The notes: generated by a model not told the origin, from the sequence alone. A DNA stretch of 10,065 nucleotides from Spirochaetota bacterium (GCA_023398155.1 JAEWSV010000065.1:1-10065), one strand, 5' to 3'. Shown: positions 1-6,643, counted from the first letter of the stretch. Program-made: numbers and translations.

Positions 1-362
1 TCTTCCAGGAGGGCGAGGTCCTCCATCCCGATGGGCGGGCCGATCTCGTTGATGTCCGTGTGCGTCCCGAGGACCGGGTCCACGATCTTGAGGTTGGTCC
101 GCGTCTCCCCGCCCACCCGCACGAACTTGTGTTCGATGCCCTCCGCGTCCAAGAAGGCGCGGATGAAGTCGCCCGCGCCGCCGCCCAGGAAGCCGTAGGC
201 CACGCTCCGGCCGCCGAGGGCCTTGATGGCCTTGGAGACGTTGACGCCCTTCCCGCCCGCGTCCAGGCGCGAGGCGGCGACGCGGTTCACCGTATCCACG
301 GCGAAGCGCTCTATGGTCGCCGTCCTGTCCACGGCAGGGTTGAGAGTCACGGTGCGGATCAT
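1..362 (-). CDS. fruK: 1-phosphofructokinase-like PfkB-family sugar kinase (N-terminal 120 residues; cut by window edge)
   Basis: Ribokinase/PfkB-fold kinase, expected to phosphorylate fructose-1-phosphate to fructose-1,6-bisphosphate with ATP in the cytoplasm. The reading frame was translated directly from the minus strand. It begins MIRTVTLNPAVDRT, with the N-P-A-x-D substrate motif (Asp12). It continues with the PfkB signature GGKGVNVSKAIKALGG (residues 36-51) and a G-E-T-R-T-N-L-K-I strand (85-93), all typical of FruK/LacC. Only about 120 of the usual ~310 residues are present, so the catalytic Asp and C-terminal signature lie beyond position 1. The ATG at 362 is preceded by AAGGAG overlapping the ptsH stop codon, at 7-nt spacing, and only 4 nt separate the two genes. 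Context with HPr and Enzyme I favours FruK; tagatose-6-phosphate kinase (LacC) is the main alternative and cannot be excluded from this fragment. Confidence 0.88.
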   Translation of the reverse strand, partial: MIRTVTLNPAVDRTATIERFAVDTVNRVAASRLDAGGKGVNVSKAIKALGGRSVAYGFLGGGAGDFIRAFLDAEGIEHKFVRVGGETRTNLKIVDPVLGTHTDINEIGPPIGMEDLALLE

Positions 363-366
363 GGCC

Positions 367-636
367 TCACTCCTTGTAGATCGAGGTGAAGAAGGCGCCG
401 AGTTCCTCGAGCGCCTCCGCCTCCCCCGGGCCGTCCGTCTGGACCTCGATCTCTTCCTGGTACTTCACGCCCAGGGTGAGCATGTGGAGGACGCTCTTGC
501 CGTTGATGGTCCGGTCCCCCTTGATGATCTTGACCTCGCAGTCGGGGTACTTCTCGTTGGCGGTGTCCACGAAGAGGCGCGCGGGCCGCGTGTGGAAGCC
601 GGTCGGATTGATGATGGTGAACTTCTTCGTTTTCAT
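367..636 (-). CDS. ptsH: HPr phosphocarrier protein
   Basis: Small cytoplasmic phosphocarrier that takes phosphate from Enzyme I and passes it to EIIA domains. It is 89 residues, the normal HPr length. The active-site motif N-P-T-G-F-H-T-R-P-A places the phosphoryl-accepting histidine at His15, with Arg17 beside it. The second family motif G-K-S-V-L-H-M-L-T-L-G-V (46-57) supplies Ser48, equivalent to the regulatory Ser46 phosphorylated by HPr kinase in bacteria that have it. His51 replaces the small residue usual at that position (KSIMG in typical HPrs). The start ATG overlaps the ptsI stop as ATGA, and a GAAGGAG ribosome site sits inside the end of ptsI at 7-nt spacing, so translation is probably coupled. 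HPr kinase is not in the window, so Ser48 regulation is inferred only. Confidence 0.95.
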   Translation of the reverse strand: MKTKKFTIINPTGFHTRPARLFVDTANEKYPDCEVKIIKGDRTINGKSVLHMLTLGVKYQEEIEVQTDGPGEAEALEELGAFFTSIYKE

Positions 637-2393
637 GCGTTCGCTCCTTCCATGAGCCGACGTACGTCGGCGTCGCCTTCCATGTCGCGCGCCCGTTCAA
701 AGAGGCGGCGCGCGTCGGCAGTATCTAGATCGGCGAGCAGGGCGCGGATCGTGGGGATGGCAGCCGCTCCCATGCTGAGTTCGGTGAGCCCCGCGCCCAC
801 CAGGAGGGGGGCCGCGAGCGGATCCGCGGCGAGCTCGCCGCAGAGTCCTATCCAGATTCCCCGCCGTTTGGCCGCGTCGGCGGCCATGCCGATGAGGCGC
901 AGCACCGCGGGGTGCGGTCCCCGATGGAGGTAGGCGACATCGGGGTTCATGCGGTCGGCAGCCATCGTGTACTGGGTCAGGTCGTTGGATCCGACGCTGA
1001 AGAAGTCCACCTCGGCGGCCAGGATATCGGCCGTGACCGCGGCCGCGGGGATCTCGATCATGACGCCTACTTCAAGATCCTCCGACACCTGGACGCCAGC
1101 GCCCTCCAAGGCGCTCCGTTCCTCGGCCAGTATGCGCTTGGCCTCCCGGAGTTCCTCTATCGTCGCGATCATGGGGAAGAGGATGCGGAGCCGGCCGGAG
1201 GTGGAGGCGCGGAGCAGGGCCCGCAGTTGCGTGCGGAAAAGCCCCTCGTTCGCCAGGCAGAGCCTGATCGCGCGGACGCCGAGGAAGGGGTTCGCTTCCG
1301 GCGGCATGGGGAGGCAATCGAGCTGCTTGTCTCCGCCGACGTCCAGGGTGCGTATGACCACGGGCTTGCCCGCCATGCGCGAAAGGACGTGGCGGTACAC
1401 CTCCACCTGCTCGTCTTCGGCGGGGAGGGTCGATCGATCCATATACATGAACTCGGTGCGGAAGAGGCCCACGCCCTCCGCCCCGTTTTCCTCCGCGGCG
1501 ACGAGGTCGGCGGTGCCGCCGATGTTGGCGGCCAGTTCCAGGCGTCGGCCGTCGCGGGTGGTCGTGGCCACATTCGCGAATCTCTTGAGCGCCGACCGCC
1601 GTGCCTCGAAGGCGGCGAGCTTCTGCCTGTAGGCTGCGAGTTCGGCCTCCTCGGGGTCCACGATCACTATGCCGTCGGTCCCGTCCACGATCACGGTGAC
1701 GCCGCTTTCCAGGTATGCCAGGGCGGAGGCGGCCCCGACCACCGCGGGGATGCCGAGGGACCGGGCCAGGATGGACGAATGGGAGACCGCGCTGCCCACG
1801 GCGGTGATGAAGCCCAAGGCCAGTTTCCTGTCCAGCTGGGCCGTCTGCGAAGGCGTGAGGTCCGCGGAAACCACGACGGAAGGGCGCGTGAGCGCTATGC
1901 CGGAAAGGCCGCCCTTCCCCTCCAGGTGGGCGATGAGGCGGCGGGAAAGGTCGCGGACGTCGTCTATGCGGGCGGCGAAGAGTTCGTCCTCCACCTGGGA
2001 AAGGAGGTCGACGAAGGTCTTCTCGGCGCCCCGGACCGCCGCCGCGGCGGGGCGCTTCTCCTCCCGGATGAGGCGCTTCACCTCGGCAGCCAGCTCGGGA
2101 TCCTTGAGGATGGACAGGTGAGCCTCGAATATCTCGGCCTTGAGCTCGCCGAGTTCCGCCATAGTTCGGTCGCGGAGCGCCTCCAGGTCGCTCCGCGCGG
2201 CGGCGACCGCGGCGGCGAAGCGCCCCCATTCGACCTCCGGATCCTCGGCGCGGACCAGCTCCGGCGCTTCGGACGCGGACGGCCCCTCGGCCGAGGCGTG
2301 CGCGGCAGCCCCCTTGTCCGCGGCCTCCACGACGAAGGCAGCCGCTACGGCGATGCCCGGCGAGGCCGCGATGCCGCGGATGGTGATGGACAT
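633..2393 (-). CDS. ptsI: PTS Enzyme I (phosphoenolpyruvate-protein phosphotransferase)
   Basis: Cytoplasmic enzyme that autophosphorylates from PEP and phosphorylates HPr. The 586 residues compare with about 575 in well-studied homologues. The order is N-terminal EI domain (about 5-145), swivelling phosphohistidine domain (about 165-245), and PEP-binding TIM barrel (about 275-575). Barrel landmarks are intact: G-L-F-R-T-E-F (Arg312), I-R-T-L-D-V-G-G-D-K (Arg348), M-I-E-I-P (Glu447), G-S-N-D-L-T-Q-Y (Asp471) and the acid/base cysteine in G-L-C-G-E (Cys518). The phosphohistidine is His205 in V-G-S-A-V-S-H-S-S-I-L-A-R-S. The usual GGRTSH approach to that histidine is replaced by GSAVSH, so only Ser-His is kept. 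An Ala/Glu-rich insert at about 25-52 slightly lengthens the first domain. The ATG lies 4 nt after the EIIA stop, with a purine-rich GGGAAG just upstream. Confidence 0.95.
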   Translation of the reverse strand: MSITIRGIAASPGIAVAAAFVVEAADKGAAAHASAEGPSASEAPELVRAEDPEVEWGRFAAAVAAARSDLEALRDRTMAELGELKAEIFEAHLSILKDPELAAEVKRLIREEKRPAAAAVRGAEKTFVDLLSQVEDELFAARIDDVRDLSRRLIAHLEGKGGLSGIALTRPSVVVSADLTPSQTAQLDRKLALGFITAVGSAVSHSSILARSLGIPAVVGAASALAYLESGVTVIVDGTDGIVIVDPEEAELAAYRQKLAAFEARRSALKRFANVATTTRDGRRLELAANIGGTADLVAAEENGAEGVGLFRTEFMYMDRSTLPAEDEQVEVYRHVLSRMAGKPVVIRTLDVGGDKQLDCLPMPPEANPFLGVRAIRLCLANEGLFRTQLRALLRASTSGRLRILFPMIATIEELREAKRILAEERSALEGAGVQVSEDLEVGVMIEIPAAAVTADILAAEVDFFSVGSNDLTQYTMAADRMNPDVAYLHRGPHPAVLRLIGMAADAAKRRGIWIGLCGELAADPLAAPLLVGAGLTELSMGAAAIPTIRALLADLDTADARRLFERARDMEGDADVRRLMEGANA

Positions 2394-2397
2394 GGCG

Positions 2398-2838
2398 TTA
2401 CTTCCCTTCCCCGGCTATCGCCGCGAGCAATTCCGCGGGCGTTTTCGCGGTGAGCAGGCGACCCAGGGCCTCGTCGTTCACGCAGACCTGGGCGATGTCC
2501 GTGAGGAGCTCGATGTGCTCGTTGCCTGCGGCGGCCACGGCGATGAGGAGGCGGGCTATTCTGCCCTTGCCGAAATCCACCCCGCCGGGGACCTGGATCA
2601 CCGCGAGCCCCGTCTTCACGACGAAGGGCTTGGAAGCCTCCGTCCCGTGGGGGACCGCGACGCCGTTGCCCACGTAGGTAGTGGAAAGCTCGTCGCGCGC
2701 GATCATGGCGTCGATGTACTGCGGCTGGATGAGACCGGCGGAGAGCAGGAGCTCGCCGCAGGCGCGGATGGCCTCGTCCTTGGTGCGGTACGCGGCGTTC
2801 ACCCGAACGGTTTTTTCGGATAAGAGTGTTCTGTCCAT
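2398..2838 (-). CDS. mtlF: PTS EIIA component, mannitol/fructose type
   Basis: Free EIIA subunit that relays phosphate from HPr~P to the EIIB domain of the EIICB transporter. From the preferred start (MDRTLLSEK) it is 146 residues, a normal length for a stand-alone IIA-Mtl. The phosphorylation site is His64 in Y-V-G-N-G-V-A-V-P-H-G-T; the second conserved histidine is His108 in G-N-E-H-I-E-L-L. The A-R-L-L-I-A-V-A-A-A strand before it is also characteristic of IIA-Mtl rather than IIA-Fru. A start three codons earlier (ATG at 2847) is possible: it forms an ATGA overlap with the activator gene, but leaves only 1 nt between the AAGGAG ribosome site and the codon. The ATG at 2838 has 10-nt spacing, so I prefer it. 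Its separation from the transporter gene by the regulator resembles mtlA-mtlR-mtlF layouts in Gram-positive bacteria. Confidence 0.92.
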   Translation of the reverse strand: MDRTLLSEKTVRVNAAYRTKDEAIRACGELLLSAGLIQPQYIDAMIARDELSTTYVGNGVAVPHGTEASKPFVVKTGLAVIQVPGGVDFGKGRIARLLIAVAAAGNEHIELLTDIAQVCVNDEALGRLLTAKTPAELLAAIAGEGK

Positions 2839-2843
2839 GATCG

Positions 2844-5024
2844 TCATGCTCCTTGTAGGGGGATGGACCTGAAGTATCGATCCAGGTACCGGGAATAGTG
2901 GGCTCGTATGTTCGCTTCGTCCGCCGCCTGCAGGACCTCCACGGTAAGCGCGTCCAGCAACGATACGCTGATTTCATTCAGGATGTCTTGGGTCTCTGTA
3001 TCGATCGAACGGGGGGCCAGCATGAGCGCCAGGCGCGTCGGGGCGGCCTCCCAAGACTCGGCGTATTTCGGCAGGGCCCGGGAAAAGGCGTACAGGCTGA
3101 CCGAGGCCGCCGAGACGCCGGAGCTGCGGGCGTGCAGGAAGAGGATGCGGCTGGAAGGGAGGAGGATGCCGCGGTCGTACGAGCGCTCCCGCAGATCCCG
3201 GAGAGCCTCCTCCGCGTCGTCCACGAGGCCGCGCTCAGCGGATTTATCCACGACCGCGCGCAAGAATCCGTCCCAGTTGCCGTCCACCCGCCCGCCGTCG
3301 ATCACCCTTAGGCGTTCCAGTATGCCGATGACGGCTTGGAGCTGGCGTCCCATCTGCTTGAGATCGCCCAGGGTGCCCTCGCGGCGGGGAGACCCTTCCG
3401 CCTGGCGCGCCGCGCCCGCGCGGGACCGACGCAGGGCCATGTGGGCGCGGATGGCGCGGATACCGTCGGCGCTGAGCAGGGGATCCACCAGGACGTACTC
3501 GTCGTTCTCCAGCGGCAGCGGGATGGTGGAGACCAGGAGGTCCCAGGTTTCCCGCGAGGTATCCTTCACGTCGAACCAGGACAGGTTCGCGATTATGTCG
3601 ATTTCCGGAAACTCGGCCCTGATCCGGCTGGCGAGCATGTGCGCGGTGCCGATGCCGGCCGAGCAGACGACCATGGCCCTGAAGCGCTCTCCCCCCGATC
3701 CGCTCCGCTCGATGGCCGACCCGAAGTGGAGCGCGAGGTAGCCGACCTCGTCGTCCGGGATCGGAAGGGCGGGGAAAACCGCGGCGCAGGCTTCGCGCAC
3801 CGCTCGGAAGAGGGACCCGTACTGGGTCATGATCTGGCCGAGGAGAGGGTTCCGTATCGGGAGTCGGTTACGCAGCCGGTAGAGGGCCGGGCCCCAGTGA
3901 GCCGCGAGACCGTCGCGGAGCAGGCGGTCGTCGCGGAAATCCCGTCCCAGTAGTTCTCCGCAGGTTTCGATGAGGGACCTAATTTCGGCAATGGAACCGA
4001 TGCTCGCCTCAAGGACGGCGTCCTCGGACCGTTCGGGCTTCGCCCCCCGTAGGAAGCGCTCCACCGCGCCGGCCTCTGCCGCGGCCTCGGCCGCGATCTC
4101 CGCAGCCGTCTCCGGTCCGCCGCCCGCACCGCTGGACAGGGCCGCTGCGCCGGAAAGAGCGCCGACCACCGCCCGGGCAGCGTCGGCCACGTCGAACTCC
4201 GCGCCGCCATCCCCAGCGTCCGCTTCCGCGTCGGCGTTTTCAAGACGGAGACCGCGGCTTCTCCGCACGCGCGATATACCCAGGTGCACCACAAGGCCCA
4301 AGTAGTCCCGCGGGGCGAGGGCTGGGAGTAGGCCCTTGGGTAGGTTCGCGAGCGCGAGTTCGGCTTCGCGGAAGGGCTCGGCCGGATAGAGGCGGAGCAG
4401 GAGCGCGAGCGGTTCGTCGGGGCAGGTGTCGGCGAAGGCCTCGTTCCTGAGCAATTCCAGGAGGCCGGCCTCGCCGTACTGTTCCATGACGATGGAGAGC
4501 AAGGCCTGCCGTCGCCGGGATTCGCTCCCGTCCAGCCGTACGCCGAGGCCTTTCCGTAGCGTCAGGTCCAGGCCGTGGAGGGCGAGCCAAGGCTTGAGCA
4601 GGTCCAAGTCGCGGCGCACCACGGCGACGGAGGTGCCGATCTCGGAGGTGAGCGCGTAGGTCTTCACCACGTCGTCCGCGTCCAAAAGGAGGACGGCGAG
4701 CATGCGCCGCCGATCTTCGGAATCCAGGTCCCTGGGCACGCTCAGGGCGAGGTCCGCCCTGCACGCCTGGATGCGTTCGGGAGTTCCGATGAGGCGGAGG
4801 CCCAAGCCCGAACGGCCCGAGAGCACGAGGCCGTAGTCGCGCCTGAGGGGCGCGGCCAGCCGGGCTATCTCCCGGTGGACGGTACGGGCGCTCACGTTGA
4901 GGGCGGACGCGATGCGTCCGAGGGTCGCGTCGCCTCCAGAAGAGGCGCCGCCTCCAGAAGAGGCGCCGCGTCCTTCGCTCAAAAGGAGGTCCAGTATCAT
5001 CCGTTGTCGCTTGGTCAGGTCCAT
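2844..5024 (-). CDS. mtlR: PRD-domain transcriptional activator of the mannitol PTS (MtlR/LicR type)
   Basis: DNA-binding activator whose activity is set by PTS phosphorylation. Numbering is from a possible TTG start at 5036; subtract 4 for the preferred ATG. Order: winged helix-turn-helix (about 6-85, recognition region L-N-V-S-A-R-T-V-H-R-E-I); second HTH/Mga-like domain (about 108-172); PRD1 (about 185-262, His251); an Ala/Glu-rich linker (about 265-335); PRD2 (about 350-445, His380 and His437); EIIB-like domain with Cys458 in V-V-C-S-A-G-I-G-T; EIIA-like domain (about 590-725) with His635 in F-L-H-A-R-S. In related MtlR proteins, HPr~P on PRD2 activates while phosphorylation of the EIIB/EIIA-like domains inhibits; all candidate residues are present. 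The ATG at 5024 has GAGGGG just upstream; the TTG has poorer spacing. A 12-residue Gly/Ser repeat interrupts the first HTH. The final codons overlap the alternative EIIA start. Confidence 0.93.
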   Translation of the reverse strand: MDLTKRQRMILDLLLSEGRGASSGGGASSGGDATLGRIASALNVSARTVHREIARLAAPLRRDYGLVLSGRSGLGLRLIGTPERIQACRADLALSVPRDLDSEDRRRMLAVLLLDADDVVKTYALTSEIGTSVAVVRRDLDLLKPWLALHGLDLTLRKGLGVRLDGSESRRRQALLSIVMEQYGEAGLLELLRNEAFADTCPDEPLALLLRLYPAEPFREAELALANLPKGLLPALAPRDYLGLVVHLGISRVRRSRGLRLENADAEADAGDGGAEFDVADAARAVVGALSGAAALSSGAGGGPETAAEIAAEAAAEAGAVERFLRGAKPERSEDAVLEASIGSIAEIRSLIETCGELLGRDFRDDRLLRDGLAAHWGPALYRLRNRLPIRNPLLGQIMTQYGSLFRAVREACAAVFPALPIPDDEVGYLALHFGSAIERSGSGGERFRAMVVCSAGIGTAHMLASRIRAEFPEIDIIANLSWFDVKDTSRETWDLLVSTIPLPLENDEYVLVDPLLSADGIRAIRAHMALRRSRAGAARQAEGSPRREGTLGDLKQMGRQLQAVIGILERLRVIDGGRVDGNWDGFLRAVVDKSAERGLVDDAEEALRDLRERSYDRGILLPSSRILFLHARSSGVSAASVSLYAFSRALPKYAESWEAAPTRLALMLAPRSIDTETQDILNEISVSLLDALTVEVLQAADEANIRAHYSRYLDRYFRSIPLQGA
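2849..2854 (-). promoter_or_regulatory. Ribosome binding site that decides the EIIA start
   Basis: AAGGAG on the minus strand, inside the last codons of the activator gene. It is 1 nt from the ATG at 2847, too close to serve it, and 10 nt from the ATG at 2838. This favours the shorter EIIA protein and suggests that ribosomes finishing the activator re-initiate nearby. Confidence 0.6.
4931..4966 (-). repeat. Two perfect 18-bp tandem repeats inside the activator's HTH coding region
   Basis: The unit CGCCTCCAGAAGAGGCGC (plus-strand reading) occurs twice head to tail with no mismatch. Because 18 is a multiple of three, it encodes a repeated Gly-Ala-Ser-Ser-Gly-Gly-like hexapeptide (residues about 24-35 in the TTG numbering). 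This lies between the first helix and the helix-turn-helix core. Each unit has self-complementary ends (GCCTC and GAGGC), so copy number could change by slippage without breaking the frame. Confidence 0.9.
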
Positions 5025-5045
5025 GCCGCCCCTCAAGAAGAAAGT

Positions 5046-5076
5046 CCGCTCCTGAGCGTTCGCGGGCTCGGAGCGG
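5046..5076 (-). terminator. GC-rich hairpin between EIICB and activator genes (possible attenuator or processing site)
   Basis: In the 71-nt gap between the transporter stop and the activator start, arms CCGCTCC and GGAGCGG (5046-5052 and 5070-5076) pair. An inner GAGC/GCTC pair (5054-5057 and 5066-5069) extends the stem to 11 bp with one bulged base and an 8-nt loop. In the mRNA the stem is followed by ACUUUCUUCUUG, pyrimidine-rich but not a true U tract. A full terminator is therefore unlikely. Partial termination, or protection of the upstream transporter message, would fit the higher transporter dose usually needed. Confidence 0.4.
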
Positions 5077-5095
5077 TCATCGGTCCTACGTTATC

Positions 5096-6505
5096 CTAGC
5101 CCTTGAGCTTCTCGACGAGGGCGTCGTACTCGGGGCTCTTGAGGAAGTCGTCGATGGAGATATGCTTCGCGCTCGGAGCCGCCTGGCGGGCGCGGTCCGT
5201 GAGGGTCTCGTGGGTGATCACGATATCGGCGTCGCCGGGGATATCGTTGACCGCCGCGTTCGTGACGGTGATCTTGAGGCCGGCCTTCTGGAGCTTGGTC
5301 CGGAGGATGGAGGCGCCCATGGCGCTGGACCCCATGCCGGCGTCGCAGGCGAAGACGATCTTCCTCACGCCGTTTCCGGAGAGGGAACCCACGTCCACCT
5401 TGAGCTTGGAGCCCTTTAGCGCCGCGGTCTGATCGGCCGCCTTCCGGAGGCCGTCGGTCTCCTCGTTCTGCTTGGTGAACTTCAGGAGCAGGTAGGCTAC
5501 GACGAAGGATGCCGCGGCTCCGGTCGTGACGCCGGAGAGCACGGGGAAGAGGCCGCCCTTGGGCGTCATGGCCAGGTAGGCGAAGATGGAGCCGGGGGAG
5601 GGGGTAGCGACGAGACCCGCGCCGAAAACGACGAAGGTGAAGGTGCCGACCATGCCGCCAGCGATGGCCGCGAGAATCAGCTTCGGATTCATGAGGATGT
5701 AGGGGAAGTAAATCTCGTGGATGCCGCCCAGGAAATGGATGATGACGGCGCCGGGAGCCGAATCCTTGGCCATGCCCTTGCCGGCGAGCCAGTAGGCCAA
5801 GAGGATGCCGAGGCCGGGGCCGGGATTCGATTCGAGCATGAAGATGATGGACTTGCCCGCCTCGGTGGACTGCTGGACGCCGATGGGACCGAGCACGCCG
5901 TGGTTGATCGCGTTGTTGAGGAAGAGCACCTTGCCCGGCTCGATGAAGACGTTGGCCAGCGGCAGGAGGTTCATGGAGACGATCGCGGCGACTCCGGCCG
6001 CCAGGAAGTTGGAGATGGCCATGACCGCGGGCGCGATGACGAGGAAGGCGATGAGCGCGAAGACCGTGCCGACGATGCCGAGGGAGAAGTTGTTGACGAG
6101 CATCTCGAAGCCGGTCTTGACCTTGCCTTCGTACAGCTTGTCGACGTACTTCATACCGAGGGCCGCGAGGGGACCGACGATCATGGCGCCGAGGAACATG
6201 GGGATGCTCGAGCCGACGATGATGCCCATGACGGCCACCGTGGCGATGATGCCGCCCCGGGTGTCGTAGACGAGCTTACCGCCGGTGAAGGCGATGAGGA
6301 GCGGCAGCAGGTACGTGATCATGGGGCCGACGAGTTTGGCGAAACTCTCGTTCGGGATCCAGCCGGTCGGGATGAAGAGGGCGGTGATGAGGCCCCAGGC
6401 GATGAAGGCGCCGATGTTGGGCATCACCATGCCGCTCAGGAAGCGTCCGGACTTCTGGAGTTTGAGCCGGAAGGTTCCTTGGGATTGCGTTACCGATTCG
6501 TTCAT
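5096..6505 (-). CDS. mtlA: PTS EIICB mannitol-type transporter
   Basis: Inner-membrane permease that imports a hexitol, most likely mannitol, and phosphorylates it during transport. The 469 residues match EIICB forms lacking a fused EIIA, which is encoded separately at 2398-2838. EIIC occupies about 15-345, with many hydrophobic segments (for example 30-48, 86-115, 145-178, 275-300, 320-342). The substrate-site signature G-G-I-H-E-I-Y-F-P-Y (260-269) places the key glutamate at Glu264. The N-N-A-I-N-H-G-V-L-G-P-I-G stretch (197-209) is also a mannitol-permease hallmark. After a polar linker, EIIB (about 378-469) carries Cys387 in A-C-D-A-G-M-G-S-S-A-M-G-A, the mannitol-class phosphocysteine loop. 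I chose the ATG at 6505 because GGAGG lies 8 nt upstream and the protein then begins as homologues do; the frame stays open to 6664 but the extra 53 residues are not family-like. No HPr or EI domain is fused. Confidence 0.95.
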   Translation of the reverse strand: MNESVTQSQGTFRLKLQKSGRFLSGMVMPNIGAFIAWGLITALFIPTGWIPNESFAKLVGPMITYLLPLLIAFTGGKLVYDTRGGIIATVAVMGIIVGSSIPMFLGAMIVGPLAALGMKYVDKLYEGKVKTGFEMLVNNFSLGIVGTVFALIAFLVIAPAVMAISNFLAAGVAAIVSMNLLPLANVFIEPGKVLFLNNAINHGVLGPIGVQQSTEAGKSIIFMLESNPGPGLGILLAYWLAGKGMAKDSAPGAVIIHFLGGIHEIYFPYILMNPKLILAAIAGGMVGTFTFVVFGAGLVATPSPGSIFAYLAMTPKGGLFPVLSGVTTGAAASFVVAYLLLKFTKQNEETDGLRKAADQTAALKGSKLKVDVGSLSGNGVRKIVFACDAGMGSSAMGASILRTKLQKAGLKITVTNAAVNDIPGDADIVITHETLTDRARQAAPSAKHISIDDFLKSPEYDALVEKLKG

Positions 6506-6513
6506 ATAGTAGT

Positions 6514-6537
6514 CCTCCGTGGGGCCATTGTAGGCCC
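6514..6537 (-). promoter_or_regulatory. Candidate promoter -10 in a dyad plus mtlA ribosome site
   Basis: Reading the minus strand, TACAAT (6532-6527) is a near-consensus sigma-70 -10 box. It is flanked by GGGCC and GGCCC, so it sits in the loop of a perfect 5-bp dyad (6522-6537). The hexamer 17 nt upstream is CCCACC, which is no -35, as expected for a promoter needing an activator such as the adjacent MtlR-type protein. GGAGG (6518-6514) follows, 8 nt before the transporter ATG, giving a short leader of roughly 15 nt. Seen by eye only. Confidence 0.4.
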
Positions 6538-6597
6538 GTGGGCTGAATCGGTGGGATGAATGAAAATGCGCGCGCGTCAACAAGGATGCTGACAAAT

Positions 6598-6643
6598 CCG
6601 CGTTGTCGCGGGATACGCGTATCGGCCGCGCTTCCCGCGGCCG
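6598..6643. promoter_or_regulatory. Three abutting perfect inverted repeats in the GH3-mtlA gap
   Basis: Plus-strand reading gives three dyads back to back. First, CCGCG TTGT CGCGG at 6598-6611. Second, the uninterrupted 12-bp palindrome GATACGCGTATC at 6612-6623. Third, arms CGGCCGCG and CGCGGCCG around a 5-nt loop at 6623-6643. The last lies 24 nt past the GH3 stop and could end or stabilise that message, although no T-run follows. The central palindrome, with its CG core, has the form of a dimeric repressor or activator operator and lies about 108 nt upstream of the transporter start codon. Function is inferred. Confidence 0.5.

Noticed and set aside
1072..2229. Second minus-strand frame of 385 codons within ptsI
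   Set aside because: Arg/Gly/Pro-rich out-of-frame translation of ptsI; typical high-GC artefact.
912..2453. Plus-strand open frame of 513 codons opposite ptsI
   Set aside because: It lies antisense to an Enzyme I with all catalytic motifs, shows no recognisable domain, and is rich in Arg, Gly, Asp and His as expected for GC-rich shadow frames.
5717..6559. Plus-strand open frame of 280 codons opposite mtlA
   Set aside because: Acidic, low-complexity translation complementary to a hydrophobic permease; a mirror of codon bias, not a gene.
6561..6579. Possible catabolite-response (cre-like) site TGAAAATGCGCGCGCGTCA
   Set aside because: It only loosely resembles the cre consensus and its spacing and symmetry are wrong; most of the likeness comes from the GC-alternating core.
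6575..6580. TTGACG as a -35 box for mtlA
   Set aside because: It is 42 nt from the TACAAT -10 box, and no acceptable -10 lies 16-18 nt downstream of it.
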